From positions 17,251,442-17,315,441 of the forward strand of contig ML677348.1 of the NCBI GenBank assembly GCA_007922305.1: DNA of 64,000 nucleotides, given 5' to 3'. The notes below the pieces were generated by a model, which worked only from the letters and a program-made list of their open reading frames with translations, had not been told where the DNA came from and did no database searches. Source of the DNA: Dermatemys mawii (taxonomy: Eukaryota > Chordata > Testudines > Dermatemydidae). This document shows positions 21,095-33,219 of this stretch, piece by piece. The translations under genes were made by a program, and so were the position numbers. Each line of letters begins with the position of its first letter. Position 1 is the stretch's first letter.

Positions 21095-22060
21095 TTAGCT
21101 TAAAAATACTCTCAAATGATAAAAAACATTCTATACTTAATTGTAAAGATCGTGAAGAGTTGTTTTAGCAGCTACCAAGATTAAGGGGATGATGATAAGG
21201 AGTGCTGGGTCTTTTCCAGTTGAAGTAGTAAATACAGAACTAGTATCATTTTCCAGGAAAACTACGTTAGCCTTCTAATTGGTTCTTTTGCTTCTAGGAA
21301 GTCCAATAGACTTAGAGTTTCCTGCTGAAGAGAGGTGTGTGACTGAATTTCAGACCAATCATTTTAAGTGACTCTAAAACAAATATTTGTCTGAACTTTG
21401 AATACCAGAATCAGAAAAAAATGTTTATAAACATACTCTGACGTTATTGATGACATACTTGGCTCAAATAACAAAAGCTTATCAGCATAAAGGGGCTCCA
21501 AAAGTAGTATTTGTAAATGCCTAATATGTGTGTAAGTGAGCAATTTCCTGTAAATCAATGTACTTTACTTTAGATTTCAGCTTAATGGCAAACCTGACCT
21601 TGAAAACAACCAACACAATTACTTTTGATCTCTTTATGAAAAATGCCAAATACCTTTTGCTATTTTCTCTTCTTATTCTAGCAGAAAATTTGTAGTCCTA
21701 ATAAGCCTCAATTAAATTAAATGAGCAATATAAATCTGGAATACCTAAATGTAGAATCAGGGAACAAAAACTGAGTCCTTGAATGTTCTTTATTAGAGGA
21801 TGTACCTTAATGAACAGATAACTACAAATGCTATAGATGACAACACAATAATGAAAGGCGGCCTTGTTTTTTACCATTTCAAGAGTGGCCTATTCTGGTC
21901 ATTAAGAAGAGAGAAAGTAAACATAGGAAGCATATTGATTTAGAGAGCAAATATCTATCAACCAACCAAAGAAAAAAAGCACATTCATATTCAGCTGTAC
22001 TATCACAGATGACGGGCTGGTGGCGTCTGCATTTTCTACATGTCTAGTATTAGCAGCATT
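21095..22060. other. No gene seen
   Basis: AT-rich unique DNA; the minus frame at 21364-21558 has no recognisable domain. Confidence 0.5.
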
Positions 22061-22061
22061 T

Positions 22062-22158
22062 TAATGAGCAAGATCCTCAACTGATGTAAATAGACATCAC
22101 CGTATTTGAAATCATTGGATCTATACCAATCTACATCAGACTGAGTATATGGCCATAC
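22062..22158. repeat. Short palindromic interspersed repeat
   Basis: 'gatcctcaactgatgtaaat' and 'ccaatctacatcagactgag' are inverted halves of a repeat common in sauropsids. Related pieces occur at about 24110-24200, 61665-61735 and 63345-63630. The class is unknown to me. Confidence 0.5.
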
Positions 22159-22159
22159 C

Positions 22160-22970
22160 GTCTTCATATTTGTCATTTAAAATATGATAAAGTCTAAATT
22201 CACTGTACCCATTGGAAGTGAGTTTAACCCTATTGCTGAGTTGGGTTCCAAGTTCCATCTTGCACTTAATTTCCAAATCAACATTTAATTCTAATGCACC
22301 TACCCTGTCTAGCCGAAAATTTTAGGGAGATTCATTTTGTTGTTTCTTACCAATACAATTCATGCTGTGCCTTTTCTTATAAAGTTAAGGGAATGAAAAG
22401 CTGTATTGCCGCAAAGAGGCGGCCTTCAAAGACATGGTTCAACAAATGGTTTCTCTTTTATAAAGAACAGTAAGCAAACAAAAACTGTTGTATCTCTCCA
22501 TGAAAGACATCAGATTATCTGGATGTCTTTCAAAGAGCTGTCCCATTGGCTCAGCTGGCAGCAGTATTTGCCAGCTGACGTAGGTAAATATGTAACCCTC
22601 TCCTTGTTGAACTAGTAGTGTTTGCAAACCTTTGCTCCAATAGAAGAGATCTTGGTTCTGGTTTCACATGTGATATGCATTTTTAAATGAGGGGAAGAGA
22701 AAGAGTGTTCGTTTTAGTATTGTACATGGGTAATGGAAAAATTTTATCACTGCTGTATAGGAGACCTAAGTTAATAGGCATCTTCAGGAATCCACCTCCT
22801 TTAGTGAAGAAGTGTTACAGAGAAACCTCTTACTCTGTGCAGAAGAGGATATGTAAAGAGAGACGATTTTGTAATTGTCTTTCAAATGGAGAGTAATTAT
22901 AGAGAGCAAGCAGGCACCTCGTGTCTAAAGCACTGATAGAGTTAAGGGGAAGTAAAAGTTAAAATTAGTA
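22160..22970. other. No gene seen
   Basis: Contains a local inverted pair, 'ctccatgaaagacatcagat' against 'atctggatgtctttcaaaga' (about 22497-22535), but no exon. Small plus frames at 22406-22615 and 22687-22896 have no recognised domain. Confidence 0.5.
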
Positions 22971-22974
22971 TGTT

Positions 22975-23110
22975 AAAGCAGGCAACTGGGAGCTGGGACT
23001 CGAGAGCTCTATTCCTAGCTGTGACTTTGAGCAAGTCCTATAGCCTGTGTCTTAGTTTATTCATTAGTAAAATTAATATTACTACGTATTTACCCTACAA
23101 GGTTTTTGTC
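22975..23110 (+). repeat. MIR-like SINE
   Basis: 'ggactcgagagctctattcc' then 'tagctgtgactttgagcaag' and 'cttagtttattcattagtaa' is a clear MIR pattern (tRNA-like head followed by 'tgtgaccttgggcaagtcac'). Diverged and without target duplication. Confidence 0.7.
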
Positions 23111-23167
23111 TTGTGAGAGCTACAATTTTTCTGTGGCTTTCTTTTTAGTTTTGTCTACTACCTAGTC

Positions 23168-23526
23168 CAGGGATCTCCAAACTTTTTGAGACGAGGCCAT
23201 ATTAGATTTTTGAAGGGGCATCACAGGCTGCTGCTGTGGCCCCCCTTTGCTCCTCCGGCCACGCCGCTGCCACTCCACCTCCTTTGCTCCTCTGGCCACT
23301 ACCATGACCCTGCCCTTTGCTCCTCCAGACACGTCGCTCCCACGACCCTGCCCCTTTGCTCCTCCAGCCTCACCGCGGGGCACTCACCCCTCTGCACATG
23401 GGCTGCTGGCAGCAGCTCACATGGGAGGGCAGCAGCGCTTCTCCACGTGCCTGCTTGGCTGGAGGGCCAGACAAATCGACGCCATGGGCCAGATGTGGCC
23501 CCTGGGCCGTAGTTTGGAGACCCTTG
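23168..23526. mobile_element. hAT-like element with Pro-rich-looking minisatellite
   Basis: Ends CAGGGATCTCCAAACT and 'gtagtttggagacccttg' are inverted repeats of hAT type. The 8-bp flanks do not match, so the duplication has decayed. The core (about 23249-23372) holds four units around 'cctttgctcctccggcc' with intervening GC-rich DNA, period near 37 bp. Frames of 63-108 codons here are artefacts. Confidence 0.65.
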
Positions 23527-23559
23527 TCTATTAATATTTCTCTGAGGAAAGAGGATATC

Positions 23560-24000
23560 ATAGGTTCATAGAATATCAGGAGGTCATCTAGTCCAACCCC
23601 CTACTCAAAACAGGACCAATCCCCAACTAAATCACTCCAGCCAGGGCTTTGTCAAGCTGGGCCTTAAAAACCTCAAAGGATGGAGATTCCACCACCTCTG
23701 TTGGTAACCCATTCCAATGCTTCATCACCTCCTGATGAATAAGTTTTTCCTAATATCCAACCTAAATCTCCCCCTCTGCACCTTGAGACCATTACTCCTT
23801 TTTCTGTCATTTCTTAGATCCATCCTCTTTGGAACCCCCTTTCACGTAGTTGAAAGCAGCTATCAAATCCCCCCTCATTCTTCTCTTCTTCAGCCTAAAC
23901 AATCCCAGTTTCCTCAGCCTCTCCTTGTAAGTCATGTGCTCCAGCCCCCTAACCATTTTTGTTGCCCTCCGCTGGACTCTTTCCAATTTATCCACATCTC
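23560..24000 (-). pseudogene. CR1 LINE, minus strand, 5'-truncated
   Basis: The 3' end is at 23560 ('ttcatagaatatcaggaggt', 'ctagtccaaccccctactca'). The minus frame 23807-23995 encodes [14 protein letters not shown] and R-L-R-K-L-G-L-F and D-L-I-A-A-F-N-Y, the canonical CR1 C-terminal block. It stops at 24000 by 5' truncation. Confidence 0.85.
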
Positions 24001-24344
24001 AAATTTATCCACATATCAAAGCATTTTACAAACAGAAATTAACTGAGGTAAAGTAAATACAGTATTCTAGATGTGATCTGACAAGTCTCTTTTTCATTAA
24101 TACTGGGCTGCAAGAGGCCAGTATCAAACTGGGTACACTTTAAACTGGCACAACTACTGACTTCAATGAACTTGCAATAATTTACACCAAGTCTGAATGT
24201 GTCATGTTATAGCCCTGATCTTGAAAACATTGGCACACATAAGTAACTGGGGCCATAAGCATATAGGAACTCAGTAGGATTACTCTTCTAGATAAATGTT
24301 TGCCAGATTGGGGGCCTATATTTTGCTGTTTAATATTAATAATA

Positions 24345-25368
24345 CAGAAACTCCTCATTTAAAGTTGTCCTGGCTAACGTTTCATTGTTACATTGCTGAT
24401 CAATTAGGAAACATGCTCATTTTAAAGTTGTGCAATGTTCCCTTCTAACATCGTTTGGCAGCTTTGTCCACTGCTTGCAGGAAGAGCAGCCCATTGGAGC
24501 TAGCTGGTAGGGGCTTGGAACCAGGGTGGATCAGCAGTTCCCCCATCAGCTTCCCCCCTATCAGCTCCCCACTCCCCTAAGTTCCCTCTGCAGCAGTCGC
24601 CCAGCAGGCTATCAATTGCCAGCAGTTCAGATGTCCCTCCCCCACTGCCATGTGCTGCTCCTGCCCTCTGTCTTGGAGCTGCTCCCAGAAGCCTTCTGCT
24701 TGCTGTGTGGGGAGTGGGGCAGAGGGGGCTAATATCAGGGTATCTCGCTCCCCCTTACTCCTGCACCCCATTTACCCCTTCTCCATATAGAGCAGGCTGG
24801 GAACATGGAGGGAGAAAGACAGAGAGAGTTGGGGCAGCAGCTGCTGTCTCAACTTCCTGATCCATTTAAAAAGACAATGTGCTTAAGACTGGAGTCAGCT
24901 TACTTAAAGGGGCAGTATGCATCTCTCTCTCTCTCTCTCTCTTTCCCACACACAAAATGTGTGTATGTATCTGTCTGCTATGCTTTTTCTCTGGTGTAGA
25001 GTGTGAGAGACTACATTAACAACAATGTGTTAACCCTAGAAGGCTCAGCCAAAAGATAGTTCACCATTTCGCCCTTGTAAGGCATTCCCTGGGAAATATC
25101 CCACCCTCTGTCTCCCCTACCTCAACCAGGCTTCCCAATCATCATCACTGTGTAACAATATTAAATTGTTTGTTTAAAACTTATAGTGTGTGTGTGTGTG
25201 TATATATATATAATACAAAAAAAATGTCTTTGGTGAAAAAAAATTCCCTGGAACCTTATCCCCTCATTTACATTAATTCTTATGGGGAAATTGGATTCGC
25301 TTAACATCTTTTCACTTAAAGTTGCATTTTTCAGGAACATAACTACAATGTTAAGTGAGGAGTTCCTG
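24345..25368. mobile_element. Tigger/pogo-like element, 1024 bp, TA target site
   Basis: Ends CAGAAACTCCTCATTTAAAG and 'ttaagtgaggagttcctg' are inverted repeats, each flanked by TA (24343-24344 and 25369-25370). The core contains microsatellites: (TC)n at 24922-24942, and (TG)n(TA)n at 25186-25212. No D,D-transposase signature is seen in any frame, so it is non-autonomous. Confidence 0.75.
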
Positions 25369-25370
25369 TA

Positions 25371-27220
25371 CTGCAAATGACTATTACAGCATTTAACTGA
25401 AATATCCACTATTTCTAATTTTACTATCTTTATATAAAACTAGGATTTAAGCAAATGATAGCACCATTTGATCTGAGATCTGTATTCTGCAAATACAGAA
25501 AATCAGAAATTAACAGCTTGAACACTGATAACTGAGAATACCACCTACTGTATATTATAAAATGGTACAAAAGACAAAAAAATCATCTCAATAATGAATA
25601 TAGACCTACAGTACAACTGCTGGTTCAGGCTTTCATTGAAATCAAAGAAAAAACATTGACCTCCGTGGGAATAGGAGCAGGCCCTCTACATTGATGGCTT
25701 TGAGGAGTTCTTTAAAGTAACCTTTAATCCTTTTCCAGTTCAGACTGTTCCTTTTAATTGCACTACAATATAGTCTCTGTTCGGAATAGCTCTCCCCAGA
25801 ATCTGTATTGTATTTTTGTCCCTGGCCCATTATATTGTATTTTTTATGTTGAGGACCAGTAATTGGAAGGACTCAAATTCCTCAGCTGTGTCTGCATTGT
25901 GGCTTATTATTTCAGGCAGGTGAGCAGGTCGCCCAACACTGTATTTAAAATTCCAGCTCTGTTCTCTGCAGAAATCTACCTTTGTGCAATTAACCCAACA
26001 AAGCATTATCTCCATGCAAACGCCCCCATACAATGGCAATAAAAGCCAGAATTGTATATTTTATTGTGTGCTTCAGCCCCCCTCGTTCCCCCACACAGTC
26101 TCCCTTGTTCCAGCTACTTTTCTTTGGTGAAACTAGTCCAGCCTTCTGTCTTCACTCCATTCCCCCAGCCACAATTTAACAAATGACCTCCTAGGTACTG
26201 AGATAAAGTTTAGCACAGCCAGCAAAAAGCAGGCTCTATTATAGTTCTTAATACCAAAATTGTGCACAAACCCTCAGATTCTAGTAGATTAGCAAAGTGG
26301 TGAGTTCTGGGGCTGGTATCAGATGTGCTGTAAGCCTTGGAATTCACATACTATATGGGAATGTTCTAGTAGAGAGAATGTCTTGCCAGTGTTGTTTGAA
26401 TCCCATTTTTGGAATAAAAAACAAATGCAATAATTGAAAGCTCAATGAAGCTGGTAAAGTAGATAGTCTGGTTGTAACATCTAACCATCCCTTTCTGCTG
26501 TATGTGTGGGTTTTGAAAATGTTACATTGTTACATATTACCCTTGTGAAATGCACTGCCCTTATTCACAGGATAATTCAATAGACTGCATGGAGGACTAG
26601 TCAAATGTATAAGGGTTGCAGGATCAGGCCCATTATCTGTTTAGAAGTATATTTGATAAACTATAAGAAGTGGCATGCAATAGTATTGCTGCTTTTACTG
26701 TGGTGAGTCTCAATGCCTAATAATTCCCCTCACATTTTTGATATTCTCTAAAACTAAAAGCGAGAAGCATGATGTGCGGTCACTTTTACTTTAATGTTTG
26801 TCCTGGAAACAAATTTCTTGTTCAGTCCTTTAGTATTACAGGGAGAGTAATCTGTATTTGTACATTAATGGCTACCATGTCTTTGTTGCCAGATAAAATA
26901 GTTGCTATCGGTTTTAACATAGCTAATGTTTAAATAGTATATATAATTGCCCCATAACTTTTTGATTCTGTTAAGGCTACAAACCAAACAAGCATACTGT
27001 GAAACAATGATGCAATAAACCATTTTATTACATACGCCCCTTGAATGCACCGAGGGCCTTATCACAGAATCAATAAAGAGTTGGGCCAAATGGGTCAAGT
27101 GTGATGTGACAGCTCTCTGTTTTGTAGGAATGCTCTCTTTCCCGTTCCCACCAACGCCATGTCTGAGCAATTTTTAACTATACAGCAATGGCGACAACCA
27201 TCTCCCTTGAATGCCTCTTT
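25371..27220. other. Unique AT-rich DNA, no gene seen
   Basis: No recognisable exon or repeat. A 101-codon minus frame at 26865-27170 and smaller ones have no known domain. Confidence 0.5.
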
Positions 27221-27224
27221 TAGT

Positions 27225-27330
27225 AGGTTAGGGTGGTATTTTCAAGGGAGTTTAAAGCAGTTAGATGCTCAGATGCTATTGAAATTCAATGGGAGCTGGG
27301 TCCCTTAAGGCTCCCCCCTCAAAATCCCAG
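27225..27330. repeat. Fragment of 'tttcaaa...caatgggagct' repeat family
   Basis: 'attttcaagggagtttaaag' and 'attgaaattcaatgggagct' match an ancient family also seen at 29900-30100, 33115-33215 and 46035-46115. Class unknown. Confidence 0.45.
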
Positions 27331-27334
27331 ACTT

Positions 27335-27700
27335 AAGGTTTGATTTTGTAGAGTGCTGCAAGATGTGCAGAACCAAAGCACTGGCACTCATCATCTGCAG
27401 AGAGGCATCTTGTAGTGTAGGATTACATTAGGGCCTGAGTACTATTTTAATACGTCTAAAAATATTAACTATTATATAGGTGTGTCCTGTTTGCTGTGTT
27501 CCATTGTGATTCTTTCCCATGGTCTTTCCTGCTAATGGAGTTGTGAGGAACAATTCCTTTTTTTCCCTCCTGATTCTGCACAATTCTGTTTTAAATCTGC
27601 ACTTCAGGTAGGCCCCCATACTAGAATTTTAGTTTTTGCATGGCCCTTAGTCACCCCAGTTGGCCTTGCATAGCCAAATAAATGTCTCATTTTATAGGTG
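27335..27700. other. No gene seen
   Basis: Unique sequence. Confidence 0.4.
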
Positions 27701-27709
27701 CCAACTGAG

Positions 27710-28080
27710 CAGGGGTGAAAGTAACTTAAAGGACTTTCCGGTACTCTAGCGTCCTGAGCGGGGGGCGGGGCCTTAACAGGAAGAGGCGTGCTCTCAACCA
27801 GAAGAGGCGGGGTCTTTAAATGCCTGGACCCTTTAAATCACCGATGGAGGCCCAGGGATTCCTGGCTGCTGCTGCTACCCTGAGGCTCGGGGCTCTGGGC
27901 TCTTGTGGAGCTTTAAAAGGCTGGGGGCTCCACTGGGGTAGCAGAAGCTGAGAGCCCCTGGCCCTTTAAATCACCGCTGGAGCCCTGCTGCCGCTACTCC
28001 AGGGCTCCAGCAGCGGGACTTGGGCGGCAATTTAAAGGGCCTGGGGTGGTAGTGGTGGTGGGAGTCCAGGGTGGTGGGAG
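27710..28080. mobile_element. hAT-like element related to 1088-1396, right end missing
   Basis: Starts CAGGGGTGAAAGTAACTT, matching the inverted right end of the element at 1088-1396. The GC-rich core has repeated 'ccctttaaatcaccg' blocks (about 27830 and 27962). No matching right terminus was found, so it is truncated. A short 13-bp direct duplication ('ggtggtgggagtc') occurs near 28054-28080. Confidence 0.55.
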
Positions 28081-28084
28081 TCAT

Positions 28085-28460
28085 ATTCTAGGGGTCTTCA
28101 ACAAGCCACTTCTAGGGGCTCAGGAACTCTCTCCCCATGTGGCAGGCAGTAGAGTGCGCTCTCACTCTGCTCGTCCAGCCTATAGCACCACTCCATGTGG
28201 AAGCTCTTTCTCTGACAAGGCTCCTCTGCCTATTGCTGCTGCCTTCTGCATTCAGGGCCCTTATGGGGAGATCTGGGGCCATTAACAGACCATGCCCTGG
28301 GAATGGCGGGGATTCTGGCTCCATGTAGAGGTGGTTAAAGGGGGTTTAGGAGTCACTTCACCACAGCTTCTGTCCAGTAAATTCATGGGAGGGTGGGGAG
28401 AGGAAGAAGAGGAGGAAAAAGGCTCTCCAGTAGCAACCTCCTTTTCCATTGCTACATTAT
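28085..28460. other. No gene seen
   Basis: Overlapping small frames on both strands (60-79 codons) lack recognisable domains. Confidence 0.45.
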
Positions 28461-28464
28461 TTCA

Positions 28465-28625
28465 CTGTATGCTCTTCAGGAGAGAAATTGTCTTCTGTTC
28501 TGTGTACCAGTAGTGACTAGTACAATGGGGCCTCTGCTTGGCAGACATTTGTGGGTGCTACTGGAATACACAGAAGAATGGCAAAGAGGTCTATCTTTTT
28601 TGTAAACTAAGCTTTTCCTGTAAAC
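28465..28625 (+). repeat. CORE-SINE-like tail, diverged
   Basis: 'gactagtacaatggggcctc' resembles the tail at 4595-4790. Only part of the element is recognisable. Confidence 0.4.
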
Positions 28626-28629
28626 TGTC

Positions 28630-29895
28630 CCGAAAGCTTGAGTATTCGAAGTTATTTGCAAGGTCAGTGAAAAGCATCATTATCTCTGATGGGCTCTTCT
28701 TCCCAAAGACCTTGTCTAGCTACAAGACACTTGATGCTAAAACATGTTTTTTTATAAGTGTTCTAGCCCTGCATGTATTTTGTTGCAGGTACGGCACCCA
28801 GTGTGGGAATAAAGTGTCTTAGTTAATGGTTGACTTATAGGATGGCTTCTCTGGTTTCAATGACAAACCATATAACTTTACCACAAGCTACATACTGAAC
28901 TTAAGCTTGTAAGTACCAGTCTGTTTCCAGCATTTGCAAGACAGCGGATATCTTTGTTTTCTTGTGAGTAACTTTTTCAGATTACAATGGCTTATGTAAC
29001 AAAGGTGGGTCACTTCCTGGTTTATTAGTTCCTAGTTGATAGTGTTAAGTATTACACGGTGCATTGGTGGCATGATTCTCTTTCAGATACAGTAGTGCCT
29101 AGTAAATAAGTTACTAAAAAGATGAGTAAAACATATTTGATCTAAAAAACCCCAAACCAATCACATACACTAGTTCACAGTATAAACAAAGCCTCAAAGG
29201 ACAAACTTATGTGGCTAAACAAGGAGTCAGGGTCCCTCAGTCCTGGACTTTGATCATGCCTGTGGTAGTGTGTGATGTGAGTCTGGGATGCTCTCCTCCC
29301 GGTTTCATCTTGTTTTTGAACATTGCTTGCCGTTCTTGAAGGTCATGGAGAGAGTTCATGGCTGGCATGCCAGCATGAGGGCACCCACACAGTAGGCAGG
29401 CTCACGTTACCAGCAGGTGCGTGCGTGTGTGTTTGTTTTGTATGCTGAGTGTCTGGAATGAACTCACTTTTACCCCCTCTCGCCTGGCAGTACAATAGAA
29501 TCCTCACCTCCTGACTGCAGAGGTTCGTGTTGCCTGAGTCATAACAAAGCTTGTACTATTGTGTAAAGCTCTCGTGTTGTCATACAGCCCCCACTGAAAC
29601 TATTTTCTGCAGGGTATAGCCCACAGCTACAGTCTGCATTGTGGAAAAGTACATATCCACTATGGTATGTTTAGGCTGAAATCCTCAATAAGGTTGTCAA
29701 TTCAGAAAAGTTCTCGAGGGGGAGGACAAAGTTGTCAGTGTATAGGACATTATATGTGATTAGATTATATCAAAGTCAGGAAAGGGGGCGGAAAAAGTGG
29801 ATGAGACGATAGCGCGTATAGACCTAAGAAAAGTTGGGGTATGAGGTGTGGAGGGCAACTGCCTCTGTCCCCCTATAGCAAATTTATGCCCCTGA
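28630..29895. other. No gene seen
   Basis: Unique DNA. A GT-rich patch lies at about 29420-29440. I see no exon. Confidence 0.5.
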
Positions 29896-29899
29896 TCTT

Positions 29900-30100
29900 C
29901 AGGAATGGCCACTTATTTTGGGTGTCCGACTCTGAGATACTTCTGGCCTGAGTTTCAGAACTACTGAATACCCACAACTCCAAATGTATTCAATGGCAGC
30001 TGTGGGGATTCAGCACTTATGAAAATCAGATCTAATGTATTTCAAACTGGGCAACCACTCACGGGTACAACCCAAATTAATGGCCACTTTTGGAAAATCG
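29900..30100. repeat. Ancient palindromic repeat, 'ggccact...aatcgggcc'
   Basis: 'atggccacttattttgggtg' and 'tggccacttttggaaaatcg' bracket 'caatggcagctgtggggatt', a common sauropsid repeat of unknown class. Diverged. Confidence 0.45.
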
Positions 30101-30109
30101 GGCCTTCCT

Positions 30110-30620
30110 GCTTAGTTGAATGGGCCTTTCCATACCAATAAAAATGGATATAAAATATTACGAACCTTTTTGGATAAGGTGAGATCGAACCCTAATATTC
30201 AAATCAAGGGGAAGCTTTTTGTGGTTCAGAAAAGTTTTGTTCATATTATTTGTTTGTTTTGTTTTTACACTTTAATAAAATGTCCTGGCTTTGTAATTTT
30301 TCTCTTCGCTTCCCAGGCTTGGCCATCATTAGTGCACCACAAGAAAGCCTAGCCTGGCAGTATTTCCAGATTCAGGGAAAGTTGGAAAATGCATGCGACA
30401 GTGCTCTGATGAGATTTCCAGCCCAGTTTGCTGCTGTTTTGTTTAGCAGCTTCTCCTTTTGGGGAATGAGTTGGGAGGAAGTTCTCTGGGCAGTGTGGGA
30501 GATAGTTAGTCACGTGGCTTTCATTTGCAGCCAGAGCTACGTTAATGTAAAAAAGGGACTAAAAAGGGGCTGGGCAATGCCAACATTAGAAACATTAATA
30601 GGTAAAATCCAAACAAATGA
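30110..30620. other. No gene seen
   Basis: A 126-codon plus frame (30250-30630) has no recognisable domain and overlaps the next element's edge. Confidence 0.45.
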
Positions 30621-30624
30621 CATA

Positions 30625-30931
30625 CAATAGACTCTCCATTATCCAGAATGATAGGGAAAAAATTAATCCTGGTTAATAAAATCCCGGATAATCACCATCC
30701 ATAGGCAATATGAGGATGGGTGGGATTTGGTTCACCAGCCACCCTGCGCCAGGGGGAGGAGTTGTTGGTTCACTGGCTGCACTGAGCCCTGGTGGGGTTT
30801 TTTTCTTTTTTTTTTGTGCTTGGGGCAGCAACAAAGCCAGAGCCGGCCCTGCGAGTTACGCATATTTTTTTTGACATCCTGGTTAATCCACAACCTGGTT
30901 AACCCAATCCTGGATAATCAAGAGTCTACTG
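30625..30931. mobile_element. Tigger-like composite MITE, copy 1 (307 bp)
   Basis: Ends CAATAGACTCTCCATTATCC and 'gataatcaagagtctactg' are inverted repeats flanked by TA (30623-30624 and 30932-30933). Inside is a segment ending 'agccagagccggccctgcga', the right end of the CAGGGCCGGCT hAT type. The same composite occurs in opposite orientation at 58565-58876. No transposase. Confidence 0.8.
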
Positions 30932-30934
30932 TAG

Positions 30935-32530
30935 AGAGAATTGCAGTATGATGTCTTAGACAGAGGTGCATAATGGAGCCAGCGTCCAAACAGAGATCAG
31001 AGAGATGCCTGTTTGCACTTTCAGTTCATACTTGGGGGAGCAGCCCATGAGTTTTTTCTACAGTGCATATTCTAGATTTTGTTTCTACTCTTGTTTTGTA
31101 TGCCCAAGTGATGATGCATCCCTATGGAATGGCTCCTAACTCCATGCAGAAGAAGGGTAAGATGGGGGGTCCTTTAATAGATCCTGGAGATCTGATTAGG
31201 AGTGAGGCATAGGTGCAGCCTACAAAATTACTAGTCCCCTGAAACCCTCCCCACCAAATAAGACGGTGCCAGAAATCCTGGCTCTCTGAGGGGAACCCGC
31301 ACCCTGTAGCTCCCATAGTTTTTTCAGCTGGTCAAAGGTGACCTGACTCCATGGCTAGTGTTTTTACCCTCCAGAGATTTGCATAAATCGAACCTATACA
31401 GCATGTACCCTGCAAAAGGGGGATGTTTGCATGTTGTCAGCCTGCTTCTCCATTACAACCTGTGCACGTTCTTTGTTGTTCCCTGTTAAAGAGGCAAAAG
31501 CTCCACAGTGCACTGCATTTCCATCCAGATGGCATCAGCAAGAGGGGTACGGGTTAGGGGTAACGATAAGTCTATTTTATAGTGATGGGCCCAAACCAAT
31601 CGAAATAAAAAAGGGAAGAGCTACTATGAAGCTTGGTTTTACTGCATACCTTTCATCAACACAAGATGGTGATCTGGAGCAGTGTTACTTTAGTGAAAAT
31701 GAATCCTTTGGTAAGAGTTTAATGCTATTGTACATGTGATACTGTATGTAGTTGTGTCAGTGATTGGATTTGAATTCTCTCTCTGTAGATAGCTGTTTAA
31801 AAATTTGCATGACTTAGATTAGCAAGTTTTTTTCTGTGTCATTCGTGGGTGTAGGGGGAGGGGGGACTTCGTGACAAGATAGCAAAACCCTCAAATCAAG
31901 TGAGCTTCACTTGGTTTTTCCGTTTTTGCGCCGCTCTATTTTCTCAACAGTGAAATTAATTTTATGTTTTCTGCGCCCCTAAACTCTACTTAGGACAGTT
32001 TGGTTCAAACTTTGGGAAGAACTGATGAGAACCAAGTCTCCAAACCTTTTACACTTTGCCTTTCACTAACCAGAAACAGGTAGTTTTGTTACTTCAAATT
32101 CTTCTGTGTGTTGTGATCAAAGAGAACATGGGCCTATAGTGCACTTTTTGGCAGAGTTTGCAAGCAAAATATAAAGTGGAGCATTTGAACAAAATCCTTT
32201 TGGAACTCTCAGCTAGTGTGTTCACCTCTGCTCAGTTACCTGGCACACATGGGTCACACACTTCTCCCTGTTTTACACCAACCTTCCTCTTAACTGTGCC
32301 CCTTATTCCCTAATGAGCTTCTCCAATGTACACTCCTAATACAGGAAGGAAATTCCATAATGCCTCACCCCCGCTCACCGTCCAGCTGTGTGCATTTCCC
32401 TCATAACTCAGCCCCCACTTCCCACCTTCTATATCCAGCTGTGTGGAATGAAGATCTCCCACTTCTGCCACAACTTTAGCTCTGCCTCCTTTAGCATATA
32501 CATTACTGTGCCCTTCCATTCAGTAACATG
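30935..32530. other. Unique DNA, no gene seen
   Basis: No recognisable exon. A 102-codon plus frame at 31431-31739 lacks known domains. Confidence 0.5.
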
Positions 32531-32545
32531 GCTGTCATCCTTGTC

Positions 32546-32750
32546 TAGTGCTTAATTTGTAATGAAAGAGGTGCCCAGGCTCATGCTGGGTGGCTGGAGA
32601 GCAGCAGCTGCTGGCTGGACACCCAGCTCTGAAGGTGGCACCTGCTTTCAGAACTGGGCTGCCAGAGAGTAGTGGCTGCTGGGCAGAAGCCCAGAGGTGC
32701 CAGGGCTATGAACTGCCAAGCCTAGAGGTGCCGGGGCAAATTTAGCACTG
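32546..32750. mobile_element. hAT-type element, 205 bp
   Basis: Ends TAGTGCTTAATTTG and CAAATTTAGCACTG are inverted repeats. The flanks TCCTTGTC (32538-32545) and TCCTTATC (32751-32758) differ at one base, an aged 8-bp hAT duplication. The core shares 'acccagctctgaaggtggca' with the repeats near 38010 and 49100. Non-coding. Confidence 0.75.
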
Positions 32751-32759
32751 TCCTTATCT

Positions 32760-33110
32760 GTACTGTAGTGGTTGGTAAGAATATGAAGGAAGGTCTCGAG
32801 ACCCTGTGTATGTGTAGGTTCTTATAATGACACACCCACATACACACGCCCCTGCTGCTAACTAAAGCATGTAAACTGGGGTCTGGCTATATCCCCAAAG
32901 ACTATGCTTCCTTGAGAGCTTGGAGCACTAGCAGCTGCATTAGCTGGGCTCACCTCCCTGTACTCGAGAGTGTATTTAGTGGTCCATCTTGCCCTAATCC
33001 TGCACAAGTGCACTGGGGAGTTTCTTTCTGGATCTTCAGCTCCCCCCACTAATGTATTGTATATGGAATACAGGGCGAGATCTTGCCCATAGCTTGGGAG
33101 CTCTGCCTCT
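32760..33110. other. No gene seen
   Basis: A 94-codon minus frame (32858-33142) has no recognised domain. Confidence 0.45.
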
Positions 33111-33114
33111 TCAA

Positions 33115-33215
33115 AGAGAAGGGGTAGGATTTTCAAAATCACCTACATGAGTTAGTGATTTAGGACTATGGCATTTGTGCTCCTAAGTCACTTAGGAGCT
33201 TTTGAAAACCCCAAG
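33115..33215. repeat. Palindromic repeat, 'ggattttcaaaa...ttttgaaaaccc'
   Basis: The inverted halves 'ggattttcaaaatcac' and 'agcttttgaaaacccc' bracket 'ctcctaagtcacttaggagc'. An ancient interspersed family of unknown class. Confidence 0.5.
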
Positions 33216-33219
33216 CAAG

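Noticed and set aside
30250..30630. 126-codon plus-strand ORF as a possible exon
   Set aside because: No domain, no convincing splice sites, and it runs to the edge of a Tigger element.
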